NCBI GenBank assembly: GCA_001766655.1
Contig: MJCC01000001.1
Span: 265-64,264, forward strand
Length of the DNA: 64,000 bases
Source of the DNA: Phytomonas francai
Taxonomy: Eukaryota; Euglenozoa; Kinetoplastea; Trypanosomatida; Trypanosomatidae
Reading direction: 5' to 3'
Shown here: piece by piece, positions 8,133 through 18,028 of the stretch
Position numbering within the stretch: the stretch's first letter is position 1
How the letters are laid out: every line of letters begins with the position of its first letter
Position numbers and translations under genes: made by a program
Notes under the pieces: generated by a model
What the model was told of the DNA's origin: nothing
The model's input: the letters and a program-made list of their open reading frames with translations, nothing else
The model's database searches: none

Positions 8133-10127
8133 TTATTTCTTCCATTCAATCCTCCAGAGCTTCACGGTGTTGTCCAGAGAAGCAGTAAGCATTTGGTTGC
8201 CCTTGATATCAATGTGATATACAGTGTTAAGATGCCCCGTAACCGTTGCAACATGTTCACCATTGTCAACACGCCACACCTTGACCACGCAGTCCCGCGC
8301 ACACGAAAATATATACTTGTCATCGTTAGAAAAGATGGCATGGTGAATCGGAGCCTTGTGAGCGGCCAAGGTGCGAATGCAGGCTCCAGTACCGGCGATC
8401 CACAGTTTCAGCTCATGGTCCATGGAAGTGCTAACAATGTAAGCATCACTGTGGGAGAACCTCACCGACCACACCGTTCCGACATGTCCAAGTAATGTTC
8501 GCACCTCCCTGTGTTCCTCCCAATCCCAAATTTTCACGAGATGATCATCGCTACCTGAAACGACGTACTTACCGACGCCGGTATTGCTAAATGCGCATGA
8601 AAACACTGATTGGGAGTGACCCTTCAATGTGGCGACCTTCGAACTGGATTCCACACGCCAAACACGAACGGTGTTATCACAACTGCCGGAAACAACGTAT
8701 TCGCCCGTGGGGTTGAACTGGACGCAGTATACTTTATCCTCGTGCCCTTTTAGAGTGCTCAGCTTGGAATTTGTTTTCATGCTCCACAGCTTGATCGTTC
8801 GATCATCTGCAGAGGACACCACGAGGTTCCCCTTTGGAGAAAAATTACAGGAAAGGACGTAGCCGTTGTGGCCGCCTTTCATCACGGTGCTTTTCCCATC
8901 GCCCGCATCCCAGACCCTGACAGAGCGGTCTCGGCTGCAGGTCACGAACGTATTCCCTTCTGGAGAAAAGCTGCAGCAGTACACGGCGAGAGTATGCCCC
9001 GTGAATGTGCTAACATTTCGGATACTGAGTTCGCCGTTGGAGTATTCGGATTCCTTGTTTGATGAAAGCTCCGTAACCGACGACATTGGGAAATGCTTGA
9101 AGTGCGTGTCACTGCTTATGCGCTGAATCTCTTTGGAAACGATCAGGTTGAGCTTACTTCCATTCGTATGCATTTCCAGAAACATGGCCAACACGTCGTC
9201 ATCGTCGAGGATGATTGAATCCTCGCCCTCCATAAAGGAAAGAAACACTTTGTAACCAAATTTCTTTTCAACAATGCTGTTAAATTCTTCAAAGGGCATA
9301 TCAGGGGTGATATATACAAGTTTCTTCGTGGGGGTGTTGGACTCTTGGCAGTATACTGGAATTTTTCCTGCCTTCCGAGACAGTGTCTGATGGTTGGTGT
9401 CGCCGTGTTCCCCGCCCCCGAGCTGCGGATCACTTGTAATAAGGGCTGAAACGTCGCTCGGTGGCTCCTGAAGCACCTGCTTGATGAAATTGTTAAGGTC
9501 CTCTTTTTCTTTTGATGACATGCCAACCAATTCGTCGATCGCATAGTACCCAGGAGAAAAGTTATCATTGGGATTTGAATGCAACACTTCCGATTCCTCC
9601 TGGCAACCGTTCTTTGTCTGGACTAACTGAATACGTGCCGCTACCATGTCCCATATCTGCTCGTCGGTATACTTCTTCCCGTCCTTAATGTTTTCCCGAT
9701 ACGCTTCGACTGCCGTTGTCGGGTTCATGTCCTCTTGCTTTGCAAGAAGTTGAATGAGAGCGTTACGCTTGCCACTGGGTAAGCCCTCATAGCTGTATCT
9801 CTTTCCCTTATAGATGAGTGATATCTTCTGCGCCTTTTCAGCCTCATCGGTAGCGGGGATGCTTTTGCTCCTGGAGACAGTGGTCTCGGCAGGTTTTGCC
9901 TTTTTCTTTAGTCGCGCCTGAACGGCAGATTTGTAAAGATTCTTGATCTGCTCGTCGGTGTACTTTTTTTCGTCTGTGATGTTCTCGCGAAAAGTTGGAA
10001 TTACGATATCCTCATTTACTCCCATCTTCGCCAAAATATCCATAATGTCCTTGACACAAGTTTCTGGTTTACCTTCGTAAACTACATTTTTACCCGATAT
10101 CTTAAACTTAAGCTTCTCCTTCGGCAT
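8133..10127 (-). CDS. WD40 beta-propeller protein with PB1-like domain and duplicated N-terminal module
   Basis: The 664-residue protein has three parts. Residues about 5-70 and 100-170 are two copies of one module, each ending in a REN-IxD-KKYTDEQI motif. Residues about 265-340 look like a PB1 domain, with an acidic loop (ILDDDDVLAMFLEM). Residues about 365-664 form seven WD40 repeats, each opening near a GH and closing near a W-D or W-R dipeptide, enough for a complete propeller. WD40 and PB1 domains are both protein-interaction platforms, so a scaffold role is the natural inference; no partner can be named. The propeller most resembles the TAF5/LIS1/POC1 style, without proof of kinship. 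The start is the first Met after an A-rich stretch. Confidence 0.8.
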   Translation of the reverse strand: MPKEKLKFKISGKNVVYEGKPETCVKDIMDILAKMGVNEDIVIPTFRENITDEKKYTDEQIKNLYKSAVQARLKKKAKPAETTVSRSKSIPATDEAEKAQKISLIYKGKRYSYEGLPSGKRNALIQLLAKQEDMNPTTAVEAYRENIKDGKKYTDEQIWDMVAARIQLVQTKNGCQEESEVLHSNPNDNFSPGYYAIDELVGMSSKEKEDLNNFIKQVLQEPPSDVSALITSDPQLGGGEHGDTNHQTLSRKAGKIPVYCQESNTPTKKLVYITPDMPFEEFNSIVEKKFGYKVFLSFMEGEDSIILDDDDVLAMFLEMHTNGSKLNLIVSKEIQRISSDTHFKHFPMSSVTELSSNKESEYSNGELSIRNVSTFTGHTLAVYCCSFSPEGNTFVTCSRDRSVRVWDAGDGKSTVMKGGHNGYVLSCNFSPKGNLVVSSADDRTIKLWSMKTNSKLSTLKGHEDKVYCVQFNPTGEYVVSGSCDNTVRVWRVESSSKVATLKGHSQSVFSCAFSNTGVGKYVVSGSDDHLVKIWDWEEHREVRTLLGHVGTVWSVRFSHSDAYIVSTSMDHELKLWIAGTGACIRTLAAHKAPIHHAIFSNDDKYIFSCARDCVVKVWRVDNGEHVATVTGHLNTVYHIDIKGNQMLTASLDNTVKLWRIEWKK

Positions 10128-10507
10128 TATGTGTTCAAAAAAAAAAAATGACGTGTAAGATTTAAATAATCTGAAAACTTGCTAGCTATCTAAATATATA
10201 TATAATTCTTATACTAAAAAGAAAAAAAGCTTGGTAAAGCCGGAAACGATTGAAGGCAAAATAAAAAAAATGCCTGCGAAATGTTGCTTAGGTGGAGATA
10301 AAAAATGAAATTGTATGGATGCACCTTTATTGAGTGAGGGTAGAGCGATCCCACTCATAATTATTTTTCTACTTGCATGGATTATTCCTGCCGTTCATCT
10401 GAAGATATTTGACAAGTGTACAAATTAAAGTACAGGCCTTTAACTTTCACTGCTTGGTAGTAACATATCAAATATATATATATATATATATATACCAATG
10501 CAAATCC
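10128..10507. other. Spacer with TA microsatellite
   Basis: AT-rich spacer between the mL46 and WD40 genes. It contains a (TA)n run at about 10471-10494, just past the mL46 stop codon. No gene is seen. Confidence 0.7.
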
Positions 10508-11371
10508 TCAGCTAGCATCAAAGGTACTATCCACGGTGATGTCCCGAAGCGCCTGTAGCATTGCAGGGCTTTTAAAATCGCCACTATACTGAAGCAACTC
10601 GTGACGGCTTACCCAAGCGTGGTCCCTAATAGGTGGGCTGATGCCTTGAAACCTTGGTCGCCCCGTCAGGTACGTGGCAGAAAATATAAATAGCCGCGTG
10701 TCGTCATCATCAAAGTGCACGGTGGCTTGTGGTGCATTCGACCAAAAGTAGCACGTCAAGTCATCCGCATGGTCCGATGACACGGCACGATCAGCGGTCA
10801 TACGCAGTGACTCGTTTGGTTGCCGCTCAGTGTTTGGTATCGTCCACTTGCCGGTAGAGGACTCTTGAACGATAAGGTAAAGAAAATCATCTAGTTTGCG
10901 TTGCAGCGTGTGTCTAGGGGGGGGTGCAGTGGCTTCGCATGTGGCTGGGTCACATAGGTCAGCGGCAGTGACACGCTTTTCAGGCGTATAACGTTGTAGA
11001 ACTGCCTTCATGGCGTCCTGATAGAGTTCTAGCCCAAAATAATTCGACTTTATTTGGTTGGGGTCACTACGATTGAGAATGTCCATAGTTTGCCCACGGC
11101 TTGCCATGAATTGTGTGGCCGACTCGGACTCTTCGTGTCGGCTGTATCGCGTATGCTCGCGCTCCAGCAAGAAGCTCATCTCCATTTCTAATGGATGCGG
11201 TGTGTACTTGACAATTTGATTTCGATGAATGAGATACCCCACATGCACACGAACTAGGGGTTTCGGATCACGCACATGGATCTGGGGAATGATAGGAGTG
11301 CGGTGCTGGGAATTGAAATCTCTCCTGGGTACACCGCAGCGAAGGCGAAGCTGTCCAAGACAGCTTCGCAT
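10508..11371 (-). CDS. Mitochondrial large-subunit ribosomal protein mL46 (MRPL46-like)
   Basis: The 287-residue protein begins with an Arg-rich, acid-free leader (MRSCLGQLRLRCGVPRR), as expected for mitochondrial import. The middle contains LDDFLYLIVQES, a KWTIPN segment and ESLRMTADRAV. This is the Nudix-like pattern of MRPL46 (LDxxLYLxV, KWxFP, ESLRxTAERAL). A FWSNAP motif follows, matching the family's GNAP. Family members keep the Nudix fold without hydrolase activity and are structural parts of the mitoribosome. Length is close to the usual 280 residues. Predicted site of action is the mitochondrial matrix. The assignment rests on motif recognition only. Confidence 0.7.
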   Translation of the reverse strand: MRSCLGQLRLRCGVPRRDFNSQHRTPIIPQIHVRDPKPLVRVHVGYLIHRNQIVKYTPHPLEMEMSFLLEREHTRYSRHEESESATQFMASRGQTMDILNRSDPNQIKSNYFGLELYQDAMKAVLQRYTPEKRVTAADLCDPATCEATAPPPRHTLQRKLDDFLYLIVQESSTGKWTIPNTERQPNESLRMTADRAVSSDHADDLTCYFWSNAPQATVHFDDDDTRLFIFSATYLTGRPRFQGISPPIRDHAWVSRHELLQYSGDFKSPAMLQALRDITVDSTFDAS

Positions 11372-11836
11372 CGAGGTGAAGCGTATGTAACGAAGGAAAT
11401 TGGTGCTACTACTTTAGTGGCTGTGAAATGCCGAGCCTTTTCTTCTATTTTATACTTTTCATAAACACAAAAAGGAAATAAAGCCGGAATCTTGGTACAA
11501 GGGGAGGGTGGAAAGCGACCAAAATGCGCTACATCATAATAGTTGTGGTTGCTTCGATTCTTTTTATTTGTTTGGGAGCGCAACAAAAAAAAAGAATACG
11601 CTTTCTGCACACTGAAGTGCATAAACCGAAAAAGATCATAATCGATCCATCTCCTCAGGACCCACTGTTAAATTTAGTTGCTCCATTTACGAACATGATT
11701 TCCAATTTTCCGTGTTTCTCCTTTTATAAATGCATGCGACAGAACAACGCAGCTAGACTAATCTGCTAATGAGCCTCTTTGCATGTCACACTAATTTTGA
11801 ATCAAAAACTATGTAACCGATGATGTATATGGGTTC
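11372..11836. other. Spacer upstream of mL46; no gene seen
   Basis: The minus-strand frame 11254-11622 mostly overlaps the 5' end of the mL46 gene and its leader, and the plus-strand frame 11524-11769 has no motif. The 8-bp direct repeat bounding the downstream retroposon is at 11829-11836. Confidence 0.6.
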
Positions 11837-12168
11837 CTCCGCGGTATATACCGGCCACCCCTGCGTGGTGCCGCAGATTAGTAACCCGACGAGGGTCGAG
11901 CTAAGTGCCTGCAAGTCACCCGTCCTCGCGGACGGCGACTTCCATTTTTAGATGCTAACACTGGTAGGGTATTCGACAGGGCCTTTGACAAGGTTACCCG
12001 AGCTGAGTTTAAGACTCAGACTGAACACTGTTAGCGCTTATCTTACCCAAATATTCGCTCGCCGAGTTCTCTGGTTTTACCAGAGACCACTTATGCGCTG
12101 TGGTGAAATTTGGGCCGTACGCACAATAAGAATGGAAATATAGATATAGATATATAGATATATATACA
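11837..12168 (+). mobile_element. Short non-autonomous retroposon, ingi/L1Tc-signature type (RIME/SIDER-like)
   Basis: A 332-bp island of higher GC lies in AT-rich spacer. It is flanked by the direct repeat ATGGGTTC at 11829-11836 and 12169-12176, as expected for a target-site duplication. Its 5' end contains CCGGCCACC, CGTGGTGCC, TTAGTA and GAGCTAAG in order. That resembles the 77-79-bp signature at the 5' end of trypanosomatid ingi, L1Tc, RIME and SIDER elements. Its 3' end is A-rich and merges into a TAGATA microsatellite. Further stable hairpins occur inside (CCGTCC/GGACGG near 11920, CTGAGT/ACTCAG near 12015, CTCTGG/CCAGAG near 12080). No reverse transcriptase is encoded, so it would depend on a partner element. 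The insertion is antisense to the gene cluster. Identification of the signature is from memory. Confidence 0.65.
11838..11912 (+). ncRNA. HDV-like ribozyme fold in the retroposon 5' signature (predicted)
   Basis: The related L1Tc signature is known to encode a self-cleaving HDV-like ribozyme. Here TCCGCGGT at 11838-11845 can pair with GCCGCAGA at 11870-11877 to form P1, with one C-A mismatch and one G-U pair. CCAC and GTGG at about 11855-11869 form an internal hairpin. ACCC and GGGT at about 11883-11895 form a P4-like hairpin. The GAGCTAAG block at 11898-11905 occupies the position of the segment holding the catalytic cytosine. P1 would begin almost exactly at the element's 5' boundary, as expected if cleavage defines the transcript end. 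The mismatch suggests a weakened copy. Confidence 0.45.
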
Positions 12169-12176
12169 TGGGTTCA

Positions 12177-13904
12177 TCTCTGAAATTAACATAAATGGGC
12201 ATATTGGTATCTACTCATTTAGCAATAGATCACAAAAATAGTGCACTTCAACATGGTTCCTCGTTTACCTAACAAAAAGCTCCAAATGGTAGATACCCCT
12301 CCCCTCAAAAAAAAAAAAAGGAAAAAGAAAGTGAAGTTCCACTATTGTTTGAGTGCAGATGATGCCAAAGGATCCGTTTCGAATTCTCTTCCCCCACCCG
12401 CCCACCCCACCCCTTTGGCGGCAGCAATAGAGGACCGTCATCACCACCGCTCTCCGCAGCTCAATGAATTTCAAAAATATGAGTAAAGCCCATCAGAAAA
12501 AGATTACAGTTGATATTACAGCCCCCAGTCCTATTCAAGGTTCTGAAGTGGCATCTCGTTCTGATGTGTTGCATTCCACTGATTTATAGCTGTGACGCGA
12601 CACAGCCTCCCCGATTGATTACACCTTTTCTGGTCCAGCTTACAAAAGCAGAAACTCCAATTCATCAGCACGCATGCAAGACCACCAAAACTTAACAGGC
12701 GAGATACATCATTTGATTGATAATTATTGACAAAAAGTCTAGCCACCACTTTTTACCGAACCAAACAGCAACAATAAATAGGACAAGGTTGGGGAAACGG
12801 CACACTAAAATAAATGTGTATTCTCACCATAGCAAATAATCTGAAAAATATTTGCTGTCAGCTAAGCCACTCTCCTACGCATGCTAAAAGTAAATTAAAA
12901 GGAAACACTCGAAGCCGAGGTAAGATCCAATAGCATACACTTGATTGAAATATATTGATCAAGACGTTCAAACAAATGAAACTATTGGTATTAGCATGAT
13001 GGCGATTAACTCTAACAAAGGATATCAGCATACGTACCTAGATGGACTCGTTTTTTTACATTCCACTCTACTAGGGGTATCTAATTCTCTCCTTAAATGG
13101 TGTAAATAAATGGTGAAACCTTGAAAAGTTAACCCAGTGCTGTGAATGCCAACTGACGGCATTAGTCGTATCCCCTTGCCTTTATCGGGTTTAAGGAGGA
13201 AAATTGATGATTGATAGAGCCGGTATTGGCATGTCAACATGATCGTTTTCAAAGGATTCATAGGTCCTCGTGTTGACATCTCTTTTTTAAAAGGATGAGT
13301 AGGGCACTTAAAGCCAATATGTAAGAGATGCAACAGGGAATTTCAAATAGATGACATGGGAAAGGAATAAATATTTTTCTAGAGCGTTCGGATATTCAAG
13401 CTCATATTTTTCACTGCAAAAAAAAGCTGAACTAGTAGCAATAGCGACAGTAAGTCATACCTGATGCGGGAGCAGAGAGTGGCTTAATATGCATATCGCA
13501 AGCTTAGAAATTGGGTCTACGTTTCAAAGAGAACGTAGAAGGCCTACAAAGCACCTTCGTAGCAAACATGGCGAAAGATTCTATAAGGTAAAAAAGCTAA
13601 CTTTCCAAAATACTGGATCTGTCTTTAAAACAATAAAGAAAGAAGATATTTGTTTGGATTTAAATAGGAATAATATCAAGAAAGCATTACATTGTTTGAG
13701 AAGGTCACTGAGAAATAATAATAATAAAAAAACAGATAAAGGCAAAGCCCTATGAAACAAATACACACACACGCACACACACACACAAGACATAAAAAAT
13801 AATCATCCATATATACATATATATGTACATATGGATAATTCTCAGAAGATAATGTACAAACAAACGAAGATTGCTTTACATGGTATCCTAGTAACCGTTA
13901 GTAA
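12177..13904. other. Long spacer; no gene seen
   Basis: About 1.7 kb without a supported gene. Chance frames at 12241-12486 and 13489-13755 are Lys/Asn-rich or low complexity. It contains a CA run at about 13761-13788 and the palindrome listed separately. Together with 11372-11836 and the retroposon, this is the largest gene-free interval of the cluster. Confidence 0.6.
13805..13836. repeat. 32-bp near-perfect AT palindrome
   Basis: ATCCATAT...ATATGGAT is self-complementary with only two mismatched pairs and could extrude a hairpin. It lies about 70 bp past the stop of the coiled-coil gene, so it would fall in that gene's 3' UTR. Confidence 0.8.
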
Positions 13905-14633
13905 TTAAAGCGGCACGAGAAAGCGCGACTTTTTTTTTGGGTATCCCCTTGAACCAGTACATTTTTTTGTGAGGGTATTTAACCGAACCATAGGGGGGGT
14001 AGTTACCGTCCCCTCAGTGCAGGTGTATTTTTCCTCTAAGCATTCTATCTGATCTATTACATACTTCCTTAATGAAGCTGGTTCTACGCGGGTGGCAATA
14101 GCCCAGCAAAGAGAGCGCCAGTCCATGTTTTCCGTAGCTGCCTTCTGAAAAGCTTGAGAAAGGGCTGAAGTGTCCCTTTCGGTCTTCGCACAGTAACACT
14201 CTCTTAAGTGAATAAGTGACTTTTCCTGCTGCCATTGACGCTCCTTTTCATGTAATTCTTGAAGGGCCTGCTGCATACTCAGAATGGTATTTTTTGTATC
14301 GCTAAATGCATCCAGGGTGTTCTGTAGCTTGCTAGTTAGAGCACTATTTTCCTTTGTGAGGGTTTCTACCTGCTGCCTCAACTTCGTATTCTCCTCAAAC
14401 AACCTTCGACGCATGTTTTGTGAGACTACTGATTCCACGGAAGGGTTAGTGTCAATGTCATTCTTTTGACAAGTCTTTACATCAGTTTTGCCCTCTAATT
14501 CGTGAATGCGGGCTTTAAGAGAGGATATAATTCCATACAAGTTCTGTATTGCAAGTTGTTGTTCATTTATAGCTTGAATAGTCAACGTCTGTGCTATATC
14601 TTGTCCGTTCTCAAATGCTCCATCGAAATCCAT
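13905..14633 (-). CDS. Coiled-coil protein, function unknown
   Basis: The 242-residue protein is mostly helical. Residues about 20-50 and 75-145 show heptad spacing of Leu, with many Gln, Glu and Lys (for example LRQQVETLTKENSALTSKLQ). Coiled-coil pairing is therefore likely. The C-terminal 90 residues contain a short globular-looking part (WRSLCWAIATRVEP) and a basic tail. There is no signal peptide or membrane segment. No family is recognised. A cytoskeletal or flagellar role would be a guess. Confidence 0.7.
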   Translation of the reverse strand: MDFDGAFENGQDIAQTLTIQAINEQQLAIQNLYGIISSLKARIHELEGKTDVKTCQKNDIDTNPSVESVVSQNMRRRLFEENTKLRQQVETLTKENSALTSKLQNTLDAFSDTKNTILSMQQALQELHEKERQWQQEKSLIHLRECYCAKTERDTSALSQAFQKAATENMDWRSLCWAIATRVEPASLRKYVIDQIECLEEKYTCTEGTVTTPPMVRLNTLTKKCTGSRGYPKKKSRFLVPL

Positions 14634-15845
14634 AGAGATTAGCCTAACACGACAAAGAATACCTCGAATCTATAGTCAATTTTTAACTCGTTATCAGAGA
14701 AACAAAAAAAGATAAAGAAGAAACGGGTATTAAGCAGTGAGCACACACATGTCCACAGCTTGAAAAGGGAAATATTTTGGTATTGCTATCAAAAGAAGAC
14801 CAAGGCCTTTGATATTTTGAGTAAAGTTTATTTAGTCTTTTAAAAGAGAATAAAACTATATCCTCTCATATAAATTTTACCGTTTTCCCCTATTAAACAT
14901 GTACAAATAAATGTCAATTTTATTTTGAACTGTATAAGATTTACATAACTAAAATTAAGAGAATCAATATTGCATAATAGCTTATGCTTTTGGTAAGTTT
15001 ATGTTTCATTTAAAATTTACCAAACAAAATCAGTTCACCTAATCACCTCTTTTTTGTTTTACATATAGTAAAAAAAAAAACATGGGATACTTGGTAACGT
15101 AGGTTCTTTAAACTTCATTAAGACAAATATATCGCATCAAGACATCACTGCACATATATTTTCTGCAAGTTTTTTTTCTTGGCACATACGGTATCCTCCA
15201 TCCCCATCCTCCTCCCTCGGTCCTTGACATAGAAGGAAACTTTTTTTAAAAATAGTAAAAGATAAGCTGTACAATATTTACAATATCGAGAAAAAAATTG
15301 CACCACGGTATACAACTAGTAGAAAGATATGCTATTTGCAACCCATCAGCTTGCTTTTAAAAATATCCCCACTGTGTTTACCAAAACGAATTAAGGTGTT
15401 TTCATAAATTCAAACTCTTAACAAAATTTAAAAAATGTGTTTGAATGGAAATACGCTAATACGACACGTACATCATTCTTGAATTCCTTTAAATAGTGAT
15501 AATAATAAAACAGGAAAAAACACCGTTAAAGTATACTCAAAATTACAAGACCTCATGGGCCTTGAAAAAAAAAAGTGCCTAAATTCTTTCGAGCATTTTC
15601 CTCGGTTTTAATAATGTAATTAGATCTATTAAAAACGCATAAGCATGTTAATAATAATAGCGCTGATAATAAGTGTATTGCTCTGGTTTGGATAGAAAAA
15701 ATGCGAATAAAGCCTTTTGGATAATCATATGCGCGGGGTAATATAAATAGAGCCTCATTTTCCAAACTCAGTAAATATTCATAGTAAATAACCAAATAGG
15801 AGCAAATAGAATTTATATTAAGAAGTATTAAACGTCGAGGGTTCT
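14634..15845. other. AT-rich spacer; no gene seen
   Basis: About 1.2 kb of AT-rich sequence with long A and T runs. A 98-codon minus frame (15553-15849) overlaps the stop of the ABC transporter gene by 4 bases. It is rich in Leu, Ile and Tyr as expected of translated AT-rich 3' UTR, so it is not called. Confidence 0.65.
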
Positions 15846-17969
15846 TCACCTTTTCCTACGAGACATTACCATCAGAACAACGATAGTGGAAATCTGAAGA
15901 AGGATCCACATAAGGATGAGAGAAAGCCACATAATCAGGTCGGTTGACTGTGGGTCCGCGTCAAAGCCAAGCTGCACCAGAACGTCTTTACCATTTTGTG
16001 GCTGATTGCGGCAGAACAACTCGCCATACCGCTGGGCATCACAGTCAATATGATTAATGTGCTTTAACTCATTCCTTAGAAGAAGGATGTAGGCATACCT
16101 GATATAAGAAAGTTTTTCAAATAGGTAAAAATATGGTCTAAGGCGATCGGTACTAGCGAAAAGTCCACTCGCAAAAGTGAAAGGTAAATTAATTAATGCT
16201 ACCATTGAAGTAGCAAGTGTTAATGATTCAAAAGAGGCTGAAAGCAATATGCCAATGTTCACACAGACCCCATGAAACACGAACATGATGCAGAAATATA
16301 TGAAAAAGGCGCTGGCTGAGGTGTAGAGGCCGGTTAGGAAATATACGATGATAGATTCTATGAGGCTGAGGGAAAACATAAACGGCAACTGAGCACACAT
16401 GGTACCAAAAAAGTAAAAAAAAGGTGAGTAGGCATCGGAATGTTGATCGTGCAAGAAAATAATATGCACTCTATGGAAGGAGGCCAAGGAAGAGTAAATA
16501 GATCCCATTATACGATTCGCCAGTATCGTATACAAAAGGCCCTGACGATCCTGAATGCTTGCCTCATCCATACCCAGATGCATGAAAATCAAGCCAGCCA
16601 CAAAGGAGAAATAAAGCGTCTGCACAAGAAGTGCCAAAATAAATGCACGGTCCCTTCTTAGCTCATTGAGTCGACGAAAAAATACCTCGGTGAATTGAAT
16701 AAACATCGAAGACTTGTATTTTTTAACATACATGTCGATAAACTTTAGCGCAACTGAATTTCTGCGTCTCATCACGGGACGGATGGAGGTGGTGTGCGGG
16801 GTGCGCTTGCCACTTTTCAGGTACTTCTCCCACTCCTGAATAAGCACGCGCGCCGTCGACTCATCCTGGAGTAGCTTCATAAAGTAATCCCCCGCGGTGT
16901 AGTGATCGGGGCACTTAAAACCGATGGATTCGAAATAGCCTAAGGAATCCTCCATCGTACCGTGATAGACGCAGCGGCCGCCCGTCAATAGCATGATGTC
17001 GTCAAAAGCCGAGAGCATCTCAGCGGTGGGCTGGTGGATGGTGTAGATAATCGTGCTACCCAGTCGAGCAAGCTCACGCAGCTGCTGTATAATATTCGCC
17101 GACGTCACCGAATCCAGCGCTGAGGTCGGCTCGTCGAGAAGCAAAACTTTTGGATCACAAACGAGCTCAGCGCCGATGCTGCATCGCTTCCGTTCCCCTC
17201 CAGACAGACTAGCGCTGGTGCCGGGCACACCAATCAGTGTATCCTTTGATTCAATCAGCTTCAGAGTACTAAGCATCCCCATTACTCGCTCATGGGTCTC
17301 CCTGCGATTCGTCCCGCGACGGGTGCGCAGGGCGAACCACAGCATCTCATATGGGGTAGCCATTGAAGAAATGATATCGTCCTGCGTCACAAATCCCAAC
17401 GCTTTTCGGAAAGCCTGGTTGTAAGCGATATCACCAAGCTTGCGGCTGCCAGACAGTTTGGCATCCTTGTTGGAAGGCAATCGATCAGAGATAGCATTCA
17501 AAAAGGTTGTCTTGCCAGCACCGGAAGAACCCATGATCGCCAGGCAGCGACCAGAGAGTGCGGTCCCTGTGAGGCCATAAAGCACCTGCCTGTCACCAAT
17601 CCGGTAGCTCAGATTGTGCCACGAGAGCGGCAGGCTAAAGTTCAACTGCGTGAGAACACATGTTTCTGGGTTTCTTGTATCGAAATCAACCATAGAGGTA
17701 TCCAGAAACGCGCTTATGCCCGTTCCAGTTTTATTCGTGTTAGCGAAGTGGTTGGCGGTGAAAGAGGTATTGGCACACGGGTTTTGGGTCGTGTAGTTTG
17801 CCCTCAGGGTATTGAAGTGGTCGACGGAGAAAGAGGCATTCGCATACTCTGCTAGGTTTCGATTATTTAATCTCAGACTAGACACGAGTATCTTGTTCAA
17901 TGTGAATTCATTACTGTCAGATGAGTTCTCGGTATTGTCTGTTGATCTAAAAGAAGGTAGCGGTAACAT
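15846..17969 (-). CDS. ABCG-family half transporter
   Basis: The 707-residue protein has the ABCG order, with the nucleotide-binding domain before the membrane domain. Walker A is GSSGAGKTTF near residue 147. The ABC signature is LSGGERKR near 254. Walker B with catalytic Glu is VLLLDEPTSALDS near 274, followed by a switch histidine (TIHQP). About six hydrophobic segments fill residues 430-705. ABCG half transporters dimerise and export lipids, sterols, haem or drugs using ATP; the substrate here is unknown. The N-terminal 90 residues are Asn-, Ser- and Thr-rich with repeated AN/NA-type motifs (such as YANASFSVDHFNTL and FTANHFANTN). The gene ends in TGA. Confidence 0.93.
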   Translation of the reverse strand: MLPLPSFRSTDNTENSSDSNEFTLNKILVSSLRLNNRNLAEYANASFSVDHFNTLRANYTTQNPCANTSFTANHFANTNKTGTGISAFLDTSMVDFDTRNPETCVLTQLNFSLPLSWHNLSYRIGDRQVLYGLTGTALSGRCLAIMGSSGAGKTTFLNAISDRLPSNKDAKLSGSRKLGDIAYNQAFRKALGFVTQDDIISSMATPYEMLWFALRTRRGTNRRETHERVMGMLSTLKLIESKDTLIGVPGTSASLSGGERKRCSIGAELVCDPKVLLLDEPTSALDSVTSANIIQQLRELARLGSTIIYTIHQPTAEMLSAFDDIMLLTGGRCVYHGTMEDSLGYFESIGFKCPDHYTAGDYFMKLLQDESTARVLIQEWEKYLKSGKRTPHTTSIRPVMRRRNSVALKFIDMYVKKYKSSMFIQFTEVFFRRLNELRRDRAFILALLVQTLYFSFVAGLIFMHLGMDEASIQDRQGLLYTILANRIMGSIYSSLASFHRVHIIFLHDQHSDAYSPFFYFFGTMCAQLPFMFSLSLIESIIVYFLTGLYTSASAFFIYFCIMFVFHGVCVNIGILLSASFESLTLATSMVALINLPFTFASGLFASTDRLRPYFYLFEKLSYIRYAYILLLRNELKHINHIDCDAQRYGELFCRNQPQNGKDVLVQLGFDADPQSTDLIMWLSLILMWILLQISTIVVLMVMSRRKR

Positions 17970-17992
17970 GCTAGATAAACGTATAATATTTA

Positions 17993-18028
<36 letters not shown>

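Noticed and set aside
8868..9126. Plus-strand frames opposite the WD40 repeats
   Set aside because: Antisense shadows of a well-supported gene; the same holds for plus frames opposite kinesin, XRNA, NBS1 and the S9 peptidase.
11952..12143. 63-codon plus frame inside the retroposon
   Set aside because: No reverse transcriptase, endonuclease or RNase H motif; the element is structural RNA-like and non-autonomous.
15553..15849. 98-codon minus frame overlapping the ABCG stop codon
   Set aside because: Composition of translated 3' UTR and no family match; the 4-bp overlap is bacterial-operon-like but meaningless with trans-spliced mRNAs.
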